The notes beneath the pieces were generated by a model. It made no database searches. It worked only from the letters and a program-made list of their open reading frames with translations, and was not told where the DNA came from. From an uncultured Clostridia bacterium (GTDB lineage Bacteria > Bacillota > Clostridia > Peptostreptococcales > Anaerovoracaceae): a stretch of 5,319 bases of DNA. Positions 1-5,319 of this stretch are shown piece by piece (within the stretch, counting starts at the first letter, position 1; the number at the start of each line of letters is the position of its first letter). The stretch is taken from assembly GCA_934247125.1 (NCBI GenBank), contig CAKQIZ010000097.1, positions 1 through 5,319 of the forward strand. The letters are read 5' to 3'. A program made the translations under genes and the position numbers.

Positions 1-3000
1 GGCGTTGAAGGAGTGGCGTCAGTGTCGACGATGGGAATGGTATCTGACAATATACAGATAGTGCTTTCTCAGGAAAAAATAGATGAAATAAATAAAAAGA
101 TCTCGGCGGCGATAAGCAGCAGTCTTGGTGAGGCAGAAGGCCAGATAGCCGGCGGCATGGGCGCTGCAGCAAGCGGTAAACAGCAGATACAGGACGGTAA
201 GGAAGCGATCGCCAAGGGGCAGAAACAGGCGGCAGAACAGCTGGCCGCGATGAAAAAACAGCTGACTGACAGCAGGCAGCAGCTCGCAGAACTGAAAAAG
301 CAGGGACCGGCGCTGAAGCTCCTGCTGAAGGAGTACGACAATGCGGTGGCATCAGGCAACCAGACCCTTGTGCAGATGATAGAGCAGCAGATCGAGATGA
401 TGGGGATGACCGTTGATTCACTGAGAAAAGCGGTCGCACAGCTCGATACGATAGACGAGCAGATCGCGGCAGTGGACGCCGCACTCCAAAACCTCGAGGC
501 CGAAGGTGCAGCAGCAACCTTTACATTAGGAAACAGATATGCAGACCTGGCAGCGGCAGAAAGCACGATTGACGCGACTGTCAACCAGCTGCAGAGCGCA
601 CTTGCACAGGTACAGAGCTCCCGGGAGGCGGCGCTCGCCAGCGCGGACATGACAGGCGTGCTGACGATGAGCAATATCTCGGCGATCCTGAGTGCGCAGA
701 ACTTTTCCATGCCTGCAGGCTATATCACGGATGGCCAGGCAAAGATACTCGTGAGTGTAGGAAACAAGATAAAAGACAAGGACGAGCTGGAAAGCCTGAT
801 ACTGATAGACATGGGGATAGACGGCGTCGATCCGGTGAGGCTTTCGGACATAGGGACGGTCACTTATGCAAATCAGGCAGAGGACACTTATGCGAAGATA
901 AATGGGCAGAACGGCGTGCTGCTGAGCTTTACGAAGCAGTCGAGCTATGCCACTGCGGTAGTTGCGGATAATATCTCTGCAAAGTTCGCACAGCTGGAAA
1001 GTGAATACGATGATCTCGAGTTCACCATGCTCTCCGATCAGGGTGAGTACATCCACCTCGTCATAAATTCGGTCCTTCAGAACCTGCTTATGGGGGCTGT
1101 ACTGGCCATACTGATACTGCTTTTCTTCCTCAGAGATATAAGGCCGACGATCATAACGGCGGTAAGCATCCCGATAAGCGTGGTCTTTGCAGTAGTGCTG
1201 ATGTATTTTTCGGGAGTCACGCTCAACATGATCTCGCTGTCAGGGCTGGCGATCGGCGTCGGCATGCTGGTCGACAATTCCATAGTCGTAGTGGAAAACA
1301 CATACAGACTGCGTGCCATGGGTTACAGCAGGGTGCAGTCGGCGGTTTCCGGCGCAGCACAGGTCGCAGGCGCGATAACGTCTTCGACCCTGACGACTAT
1401 ATGTGTGTTCGTGCCTATAATATTCGTCGATGGTATGACGAAAGACATATTTATGGATCTGGCGCTCACAGTCGCATACTCGCTGCTGGCGAGCCTTATA
1501 GTGGCGCTTACACTCGTGCCTGCCATGGCAAGGGGGCTGCTGTCGAAGGATACGAAGAAGTCGATACTGAGTCAGGAAGGAAAAACGATAAAGTCGTATA
1601 AAAAACTGGCGGCATGGAGCCTGGGTCACAAGAAGACTCTGATCATCGCTTCGGTCGCGATACTGGCGGTTTCTGCGGCGCTGGCATTTTCCAGAGGATT
1701 TTCGTATATGCCGTCGATGAGCACACCGCAGATATCGGCTGTTATACAGATGCCTGATGAAAGTACGCTTGAAGAAACATCTGAGGTGACCGATGCAGTA
1801 TCCGAGGAGATCAGGAAAATCGATGGCGTGCGAACTGTCGGTGCGATGCTTTCAAGTGATACGCTTGGAATGTTCGGCATGTCTGCCGGACAGCAGGATG
1901 TAACTTCGACGATGCTCTATATAATACTAGATGAAGACAAGGTCGACAATGGCAAACTTATAGATAAGAAACTGGAGAAACTCGCAAAGAAGTACGGATG
2001 TGAGATCACTACGTCTTCAGGTATGGACATGTCTTCGATGATGGGCGGCGGCGGGATCGCTGTGAACCTTTACAGCGATGATCTGGATCTGCTGAGAAGT
2101 ACAGGCGCAGCTATAGAAAAAGAGCTGAGAGGAATGAAGCAGCTGGAGGAAGTGTCAGATGTCAAAGAAGACAGTACCGATGAACTCAAGGTCATTGTGA
2201 ACAAGAACCTTGCGATAAAGGAGGGGCTGACTACTGCGCAGGTATATCAGCAGATCGCATCGAAGCTGACTGAAGAATCATCGGCAACGACGCTGAATGA
2301 TGAAAACGGTACAGTAGATGTAGTAGTTGAAAACAGCACAGCCGGAAAATTCACAAAGGACGACCTGCTGAACATGAAGCTGACTGCAGACAAGAGCGAT
2401 GGAACGAAGTCGGAAGTGACGCTTTCCACGATAGCTGAAGTAGAAAACGGAGCATCGCTCGACTCGATAAACCATGACAATCAGAACAGGACACTCAGCG
2501 TGAGTGCGGCGGTGAAAGACGGATACAACGTGACTCACGCCAATGACGCTGTGAAGAATATGATAGAAAAGAAAGATCTCGTACCTGACGGCGTGAAGAT
2601 AAGCTACGGCGGCGAGACGCAGGAGATCATGGATGCGATGCACCAGATGGTACTGATGCTGATAGTAGGTCTGATACTCGTTTACCTGATAATGGTGGCA
2701 CAGTTCCAGTCGCTGCGTTCTCCGTTCATCGTGCTGTTCACGATACCGCTGGCATTCACAGGCGGTATGCTGGCGCTGCTGATATGCGGCCAGGATGTCA
2801 GCGTCGTTTCGATGATGGGATTCGTCATGCTGATGGGAGTCGTCGTCAACAATGCGATCGTTCTCGTGGACTGCATAAACAGATTCAGGCTTGAAGGCAT
2901 GGGGATGGACGAAGCGATAATAAATGCAGGTGCGGTCAGGATGAGGCCGGTGCTGATGACTGCGGTCACTACGATACTGGGACTGCTGCCGCTGGCGATC

Positions 3001-3171
3001 GGTATAGGTACCGGTGCGGAAATGGTGCAGCCTGTTGCGATAGTATGCATTGGCGGGCTGCTTTACGCGACGCTGATGACACTTGTGATAATACCTGTGA
3101 TGTACAGGATATTCGCGAAAAAACACATGGAAAACGTGAAAGACGAGGAACTGGAGAAACTGAATGTATAG
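1..3171 (+). CDS. RND-family efflux permease with coiled-coil insertion, 5'-truncated by the window edge
   Basis: Inner-membrane proton-driven exporter of the RND superfamily, probably the HAE (drug/amphiphile) branch. The frame is open from base 1 (GVEGVASVSTMG...) and matches the end of the PN2 porter subdomain, so TM1, PN1 and the start of PN2 lie upstream; GTG at 13 is internal. Visible order: end of PN2; a Gln/Ala/Glu-rich coiled-coil insertion of about 180 residues (nt 100-648); docking-domain remainder and rest of the N-terminal porter half (649-1056); TM2 (about 1057-1125), TM3 (1150-1215), TM4 with GMLVDNSIVVVEN (D codon at 1273); further helices to about 1530; a helix near 1630-1690; PC porter region (about 1700-2640); then the C-terminal helices, including VVVNNAIVLVD (2839-2871) and a last helix near 3050-3110. 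Asp-Asn in TM4 and Asn-Asn later replace the Asp-Asp and Lys of AcrB, as in many Firmicutes homologues. Substrate cannot be told from sequence. The gene ends in TAG with no clear terminator after it. Confidence 0.95.
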   Translation, partial: GVEGVASVSTMGMVSDNIQIVLSQEKIDEINKKISAAISSSLGEAEGQIAGGMGAAASGKQQIQDGKEAIAKGQKQAAEQLAAMKKQLTDSRQQLAELKKQGPALKLLLKEYDNAVASGNQTLVQMIEQQIEMMGMTVDSLRKAVAQLDTIDEQIAAVDAALQNLEAEGAAATFTLGNRYADLAAAESTIDATVNQLQSALAQVQSSREAALASADMTGVLTMSNISAILSAQNFSMPAGYITDGQAKILVSVGNKIKDKDELESLILIDMGIDGVDPVRLSDIGTVTYANQAEDTYAKINGQNGVLLSFTKQSSYATAVVADNISAKFAQLESEYDDLEFTMLSDQGEYIHLVINSVLQNLLMGAVLAILILLFFLRDIRPTIITAVSIPISVVFAVVLMYFSGVTLNMISLSGLAIGVGMLVDNSIVVVENTYRLRAMGYSRVQSAVSGAAQVAGAITSSTLTTICVFVPIIFVDGMTKDIFMDLALTVAYSLLASLIVALTLVPAMARGLLSKDTKKSILSQEGKTIKSYKKLAAWSLGHKKTLIIASVAILAVSAALAFSRGFSYMPSMSTPQISAVIQMPDESTLEETSEVTDAVSEEIRKIDGVRTVGAMLSSDTLGMFGMSAGQQDVTSTMLYIILDEDKVDNGKLIDKKLEKLAKKYGCEITTSSGMDMSSMMGGGGIAVNLYSDDLDLLRSTGAAIEKELRGMKQLEEVSDVKEDSTDELKVIVNKNLAIKEGLTTAQVYQQIASKLTEESSATTLNDENGTVDVVVENSTAGKFTKDDLLNMKLTADKSDGTKSEVTLSTIAEVENGASLDSINHDNQNRTLSVSAAVKDGYNVTHANDAVKNMIEKKDLVPDGVKISYGGETQEIMDAMHQMVLMLIVGLILVYLIMVAQFQSLRSPFIVLFTIPLAFTGGMLALLICGQDVSVVSMMGFVMLMGVVVNNAIVLVDCINRFRLEGMGMDEAIINAGAVRMRPVLMTAVTTILGLLPLAIGIGTGAEMVQPVAIVCIGGLLYATLMTLVIIPVMYRIFAKKHMENVKDEELEKLNV
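100..648 (+). other. Coiled-coil insertion inside the RND permease
   Basis: This in-frame segment of about 180 residues separates two stretches that are adjacent in AcrB: the strand and helix start ending in EKIDEINKK, and the DMTGVLTMSNISAIL helix. It is rich in Ala, Gln, Lys and Glu with spaced Leu/Ile/Met, for example KQQIQDGKEAIAKGQKQAAE and LDTIDEQIAAVDAALQNLEA, and it includes Gly-spaced units like the long coiled coils of Firmicutes YhgE/MMPL-type proteins. A break around GPALKLLLKEYDNAVASGN (nt about 304-360) may be the turn of a first hairpin. The location next to the docking domain is inferred from motif alignment by eye. Confidence 0.75.
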
Positions 3172-3190
3172 GATCAGAATTGGATCATAA

Positions 3191-3220
3191 GAAAATATCT
3201 CACAATTTCTCACAATATCT
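3191..3220. repeat. Three 10-bp-phased AATWTCT units
   Basis: AATATCT (3194-3200), AATTTCT (3204-3210) and AATATCT (3214-3220) recur at exactly 10-bp spacing; the second and third are each preceded by CAC. One unit per helical turn could mark a binding array on one face of the DNA or simply a short tandem duplication. The last unit runs into the longer direct repeat at 3208-3240. Confidence 0.5.
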
Positions 3221-3240
3221 CTCCGATAATGACATGGAAA
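3208..3240 (+). repeat. Direct repeat, left copy (R1)
   Basis: This 33-bp sequence matches 5251-5283 at 29 of 33 positions in the same orientation; mismatches are at repeat positions 4, 6, 17 and 28. The best core is ATCTCTCYGATAATGACA. It lies 36 bp after the stop of the RND gene, at the left edge of the AT-rich module. It could be a boundary repeat of an acquired cassette or a copy of a regulatory element. Confidence 0.65.
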
Positions 3241-3318
3241 TGTATTAATGACATCTATAAAAATGTTGAAAATACGATATCCCTATTTTGAAGCCTGGTA
3301 AATCCAATGACAATGACA
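3228..3318. repeat. Four AATGACA heptamers upstream of the HTH operon promoter
   Basis: AATGACA occurs at 3228-3234, 3247-3253, 3306-3312 and 3312-3318 (the last two share one base), with a fifth copy in the right repeat at 5271-5277. The starts are 19, 59 and 6 bp apart, so spacing is irregular. The heptamer could be a protein-binding half-site upstream of the promoter, but AT-rich spacer DNA can give such clustering by chance. Confidence 0.3.
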
Positions 3319-3326
3319 TTATTGAC

Positions 3327-3360
3327 TTGATGTTGTAACGGAATACCGTTATAACATCAA
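3327..3360 (+). promoter_or_regulatory. Promoter embedded in a 34-bp palindrome (probable autoregulatory operator)
   Basis: The left arm TTGATGTTGTAACGG (3327-3341) and right arm CCGTTATAACATCAA (3346-3360) are inverted copies at 14 of 15 positions around an AATA centre; the one mismatch is 3335/3352. The left arm begins with a -35-like TTGATG (3327-3332) and the right arm holds a -10-like TATAAC (3350-3355), separated by 17 bp. Initiation would fall near 3362, about 30 bp before the HTH gene. A dimeric repressor on this site would block RNA polymerase, so control by the HTH protein is the natural inference. As RNA it would fold as a hairpin, but no T run follows on either strand, so it is not a terminator. 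Confidence 0.75.
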
Positions 3361-3379
3361 TAAATCAAATTCTGGTGTA

Positions 3380-3390
3380 AGGAAGGGTGA
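3380..3390 (+). promoter_or_regulatory. Ribosome binding site of the HTH gene
   Basis: AGGAAGGGTGA lies directly before the start. The GGAAGG core ends 5 bases before ATG 3392 and 11 bases before the in-frame ATG at 3398, so the first ATG is preferred. Confidence 0.7.
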
Positions 3391-3391
3391 A

Positions 3392-3967
3392 ATGATAATG
3401 TATATCAGAGATCTTATAAATGAGAGAAATATATCAGTATACGAATTGTCAAAAAAGAGCAATATACCGTACACGACGCTTAATGATGTTGTAAAAGGGA
3501 AAACACAGTTAAAACGATGTAGTGCTGAAACAGTATATAAATTATCGAAAGCCCTGCATATTTCCATGGAAGAGCTGATGGATAATCCTTCGGAAAAAAG
3601 AATCAGCTTTGAATTATATAAAAGTAATGTATGTCATGAGCTAAAACGTGTAGGGGATATGCAATTTATATTCAATGTATTGCAAAGCAATGAAATCAGA
3701 GCGCTATACGAAAAAGGATGGTATCCTGAGTCTTTTTACCTTCTTGCTATGCTGGACTACATCAGTCGTTTGAATAATGTGCCGATTTGTAATGTTTATG
3801 ATGATATAAGGATTTGCAAATTACAAAATATAATATTCCCTTCAGGAATAATAGCAATGGCATCAATCTATGGTGATGACAAACTGAAAGAACGGGCGTT
3901 TGATGAGTCTATCCCGGAATTTAAAAGGTTCAACATTGTTGAAAGAGAGGTACGGAGTGTCATCTGA
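3392..3967 (+). CDS. XRE-type HTH regulator, probable antitoxin paired with the downstream nucleotidyltransferase
   Basis: DNA-binding protein of 191 residues. Residues 5-63 form an XRE/Cro-type helix-turn-helix: ELSKKSNIPYTTLNDVVKGK (18-37) covers the two DNA-contacting helices, and the typical closing helix ends in ALHISMEELM (54-63). Residues about 71-191 form a separate domain with no DNA-binding signature. It contains a helical stretch with the motifs FELYKSNVCHELKRVGD, GWYPESFYLLAMLDYISRLN and IPEFKRFNIVEREVRSVI, which I recall as recurring in Clostridia HTH proteins encoded directly before DUF6036 proteins. In that arrangement it may bind and neutralise the partner. The palindromic promoter 32 bp upstream suggests autoregulation. 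It overlaps the next gene by 11 bp. The HTH identity is secure; the antitoxin role is inferred from context. A plain transcriptional regulator remains possible. Confidence 0.85.
   Translation: MIMYIRDLINERNISVYELSKKSNIPYTTLNDVVKGKTQLKRCSAETVYKLSKALHISMEELMDNPSEKRISFELYKSNVCHELKRVGDMQFIFNVLQSNEIRALYEKGWYPESFYLLAMLDYISRLNNVPICNVYDDIRICKLQNIIFPSGIIAMASIYGDDKLKERAFDESIPEFKRFNIVEREVRSVI
3944..3959 (+). promoter_or_regulatory. Ribosome binding site and GTG start of the nucleotidyltransferase, inside the HTH gene
   Basis: AGAGAGG (3944-3950) stands 6 bases before GTG 3957. This start gives MSSDLNRSFTKENLDLYLKE, the N-terminus expected for the family. The earlier in-frame TTG 3900 and ATG 3903 would add residues that merely read the HTH coding region out of frame. 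The start precedes the HTH stop (TGA 3965-3967), so translation is probably coupled. Confidence 0.65.
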
Positions 3968-4731
3968 TTTAAATAGAAGTTTTACAAAAGAAAATTTGGA
4001 TTTATATTTAAAAGAAGTTGCAAAAGAATATAGAAAACTTGGAGGGAAGAATGCGCCTGCAGAAATAGTGCCGATCGGCGGCGCAGCAATTCTTGCCGGA
4101 TATGAGTTTCGGGAAACGACCACTGACGTGGATGCACTAATGAATGCGATGTCTTCTATGAAAGAAGCGATCAATAGTGTAGGAGATAAATTTAATTTGC
4201 CGAGCGGGTGGCTAAATGAGGATTTTAAAAAAAACTGCTTTATATTCCACCAAACTTGTCCAATACTCGATCCATTACAAATCGTTTTATGGGGTTCTTT
4301 TTGTGCGAAGGATATCTGCAGAGTATCTAATTGCAATGAAGTTAAAATCATGTCGTGAATATAAAAAAGATATTTCAGATATTGTGGGAATATTAGCAGA
4401 ACATGAAGTAAAGGGAATTCCTGTATCAAAAGAAAAAATACAGAATGCAATTGTGGATCTGTACGGAAGCCTTGATTCTATTTCTGATAAATTAAAGCAG
4501 CTTCTAGATGAGCTTTTAGATAATGGCAACTATATGAAAGTATATTCAGATGTAATAAGTGCGGAAGAAGAAGCCAGACAATTATTGATAAGCTTTGAAG
4601 ACAGTTATCCTTCTGTATTAAATCATAATAATGTTGATGAAATAATGGATGTATTGAAATCACACTTAAAGAAAACTGATAACCAACCTGAGTTTCAGCC
4701 CGGTGGTGAAGAAAAAAGTAATATAATATGA
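3957..4731 (+). pseudogene. DUF6036/AbiEii-like nucleotidyltransferase (putative toxin), frameshifted at an A8 run
   Basis: The gene is split between two frames. The 5' frame runs from GTG 3957 to TGA 4356-4358; the family-like sequence continues one frame over to TGA 4729-4731. Dropping one A from the eight at 4227-4234 gives a continuous 257-residue protein that reads WLNEDFKKTALYSTKLVQYS across the joint. The N-terminal part has the polymerase-beta-like nucleotidyltransferase signature: IGGAAIL (G41, G42) and TTDVDAL (D57, D59 as likely metal ligands). After the joint come SAEYLIAMKLKSCREYKKDI and DIVGILAEHE, typical of DUF6036 and related AbiEii/MenT-like proteins, then a charged helical tail from about residue 185. 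Relatives in toxin-antitoxin and abortive-infection systems transfer nucleotides to RNA or protein targets; the substrate here is unknown. As written, translation ends after 133 residues, of which the last 40 or so are out of frame. It could be a real inactivating mutation, a homopolymer sequencing error, or slippage-dependent expression. Confidence 0.8.
4227..4234 (+). other. A8 homopolymer at the frameshift point
   Basis: TTTT (4223-4226) is followed by eight A residues. Family-like reading before the run is in the frame of GTG 3957; after the run it continues at codons starting with ACT 4234. One A too many, or two too few, explains the change. A classical -1 ribosomal shift would enter the wrong frame; a +1 shift or loss of one A during transcription would restore the protein. 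Confidence 0.8.
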
Positions 4732-4732
4732 T

Positions 4733-4885
4733 ATGGTTGTCATTTTGCCTGACAAAGGCAATGCTCAGATCAACCCTTTATGGAAACCTGAGGAACCTCT
4801 ACCAGAGCATGTCTATCGAAACAGAATACGATGGATATGGTTCAAAGATGCAGAAAACGATCTAGGAGTAGAAATAAAGGAGTAA
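4733..4885 (+). CDS. Possible small protein of 50 residues, unknown function
   Basis: An ATG 1 bp after the nucleotidyltransferase stop opens a 50-codon frame ending in TAA 4883-4885, 4 bp before the membrane protein gene. I do not recognise it. The product is hydrophilic and Pro/Trp-rich (INPLWKPEEPLPEHVYRNR, then IRWIWFKDAENDLGVEIKE), with no signal peptide or membrane helix. The tight fit between two genes and the protein-like composition favour it. Against it, there is no clear Shine-Dalgarno sequence before the ATG, so it would depend on coupling to the upstream stop. It may also be the surviving 3' end of a longer lost gene. A rival frame, 4728-4865, overlaps it and looks less protein-like. 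Confidence 0.4.
   Translation: MVVILPDKGNAQINPLWKPEEPLPEHVYRNRIRWIWFKDAENDLGVEIKE
4877..4882 (+). promoter_or_regulatory. Ribosome binding site of the membrane protein gene
   Basis: AAGGAG lies 7 bases before ATG 4890, near the ideal sequence and spacing. It overlaps the last codons of the preceding small frame, which suggests both belong to one transcript. Confidence 0.8.
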
Positions 4886-4889
4886 AGAT

Positions 4890-5207
4890 ATGGAACTGTT
4901 TGCTATAATACCGATACTACTGGCTATAGCAGGAATGCAAATCTGGAGCATAACCGATACAGTATCAAAAGAGAATACGATTCAAGATAAGATCAGTGTA
5001 ATAATCGGGTGTATCGTAGGCTATGGAGTGTTCTTCATTCAAGGTCCTATAGGAACTACACTCACATATACCTTTGCCACAGAAGGAAACCCGTCTTCGG
5101 TATCATTCATACTGCCCGTATTATCTGGTGGTCTAACAATGTTCCTGATACGAATTATTCCTACAGCACGCATAAAACGATTTTTTAAAAGGAGAGCTAA
5201 AAAATAG
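4890..5207 (+). CDS. Small three-helix membrane protein, unknown function
   Basis: A 105-residue protein I cannot assign to a family. Three hydrophobic segments are visible: residues about 3-21 (FAIIPILLAIAGMQIWSI), 35-53 (ISVIIGCIVGYGVFFIQGP) and 71-90 (VSFILPVLSGGLTMFLIRII). The tail is strongly basic, ending RIKRFFKRRAKK. The positive-inside rule puts the C-terminus and the 22-34 loop in the cytoplasm, and the Lys/Arg-free 54-70 loop outside. The start is fixed by a strong ribosome binding site. It is the last gene before the right repeat and probably shares the transcript that begins before the HTH gene. Small membrane proteins occur as effectors or immunity partners in defence modules, but nothing in this sequence shows such a role; it may be unrelated cargo. 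Confidence 0.75.
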   Translation: MELFAIIPILLAIAGMQIWSITDTVSKENTIQDKISVIIGCIVGYGVFFIQGPIGTTLTYTFATEGNPSSVSFILPVLSGGLTMFLIRIIPTARIKRFFKRRAKK

Positions 5208-5250
5208 CTTATATTATTTAAAACTCTGATCAAGCAGCAGGTTCATATCG

Positions 5251-5283
5251 TCTGAAAATATCTCTCTGATAATGACACGGAAA
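5251..5283 (+). repeat. Direct repeat, right copy (R2)
   Basis: This is the second copy of the 33-bp element at 3208-3240 (29 of 33 identical, same orientation), 44 bp after the membrane protein stop. An 11-base match GAAAATATCTC is also shared between 5254-5264 here and 3191-3201 at the left end. Unlike the left copy, it is followed 5 bp later by a promoter. Confidence 0.65.
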
Positions 5284-5305
5284 AGCCTTGAATTAACAAG
5301 GGTTT
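5282..5305. repeat. Imperfect palindrome overlapping the right-end promoter
   Basis: AAAGCCTTG (5282-5290) and CAAGGGTTT (5297-5305) are inverted copies at 8 of 9 positions around AATTAA. The arms cover the -35 region of the promoter at 5288-5316. This geometry suits a dimeric repressor site, and it also resembles the arm-spacer-arm core of a tyrosine-recombinase site. Confidence 0.5.
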
Positions 5306-5316
5306 GATGATATAAT
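5288..5316 (+). promoter_or_regulatory. Near-consensus sigma-A promoter facing out of the window
   Basis: TTGAAT (5288-5293) and TATAAT (5311-5316) are separated by 17 bp, with a perfect -10 and 4 of 6 in the -35. It would start a transcript just beyond the window end, for an unseen gene on the right. Confidence 0.7.
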
Positions 5317-5319
5317 TAG

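Noticed and set aside
13..15. GTG as the true start of the RND gene
   Set aside because: The frame is open to base 1 with family-like residues GVEG before it, and TM1 plus the first porter subdomain are missing, so the real start is upstream.
2278..3213. Long open frame on the minus strand (311 codons) and other minus-strand frames under the RND gene
   Set aside because: They lie opposite a clear transporter frame, have low-complexity His/Arg/Tyr/Gln-rich or Ser-rich products and show no family features.
3327..3360. Rho-independent terminator of the RND gene
   Set aside because: The hairpin is strong but no T run follows on either strand, and it contains a well-spaced promoter.
3172..3391. 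RNA gene, tRNA or riboswitch in the spacer after the pump gene
   Set aside because: No tRNA-like arms, conserved riboswitch core or extended structure beyond the operator palindrome was seen.
4216..4731. A separate gene starting at ATG 4216
   Set aside because: The first codons read the preceding gene out of frame and there is no ribosome binding site; the sequence after the A run is the rest of the nucleotidyltransferase.
5195..5209. Terminator hairpin AGCTA/TAGCT at the end of the membrane protein gene
   Set aside because: The stem has only five pairs, overlaps the stop codon, and is followed by mixed A/T sequence, not a T run.
1..5319. CRISPR array, insertion sequence or integrase in the window
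   Set aside because: No regularly spaced repeats of CRISPR length, no terminal inverted repeats around a transposase, and no recombinase gene are present.

Overview
The window looks like a junction between a chromosomal housekeeping-type transport locus and a small AT-rich accessory module, most likely from a Gram-positive anaerobe of the Clostridia. This placement is an inference from the style of the RND pump, the heavy use of ATA isoleucine codons, strong Gram-positive Shine-Dalgarno sequences and the kind of HTH/nucleotidyltransferase pair present. Base composition changes sharply: I counted 33/60 G+C in 1141-1200 (pump gene), against 18/60 in 4381-4440 and 22/60 in 5101-5160 (accessory module).

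Region 1 (1-3171) is the 3' part of a large RND efflux permease gene whose first third or less lies upstream of the window. It carries an unusual coiled-coil insertion of about 180 residues in its N-terminal extracytoplasmic domain.

Region 2 (3172-3391) is a non-coding spacer rich in short repeats. It ends in a 34-bp palindrome that holds a sigma-A-type promoter inside its arms, which looks like a self-regulated operator.

Region 3 (3392-5207) is a compact same-strand gene set with overlaps or gaps of only a few bases. In order it holds an XRE-type HTH protein with a conserved C-terminal domain, a DUF6036/AbiEii-like nucleotidyltransferase broken by one extra A in an A8 run, a possible 50-residue protein, and a 105-residue three-helix membrane protein. 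The HTH/nucleotidyltransferase pair has the layout of a toxin-antitoxin or phage-defence operon. The autoregulatory palindrome, the translational coupling and the inactivated putative toxin with an intact putative antitoxin all fit that reading, but none of it proves the function.

Region 4 (5208-5319) contains a second copy of a 33-bp sequence also found just after the pump gene (29/33 identical), so the AT-rich module sits between direct repeats about 2 kb apart. The window ends in a near-consensus promoter pointing right, overlapped by another palindrome. The repeats may be the edges of an acquired cassette or two copies of a shared regulatory element.
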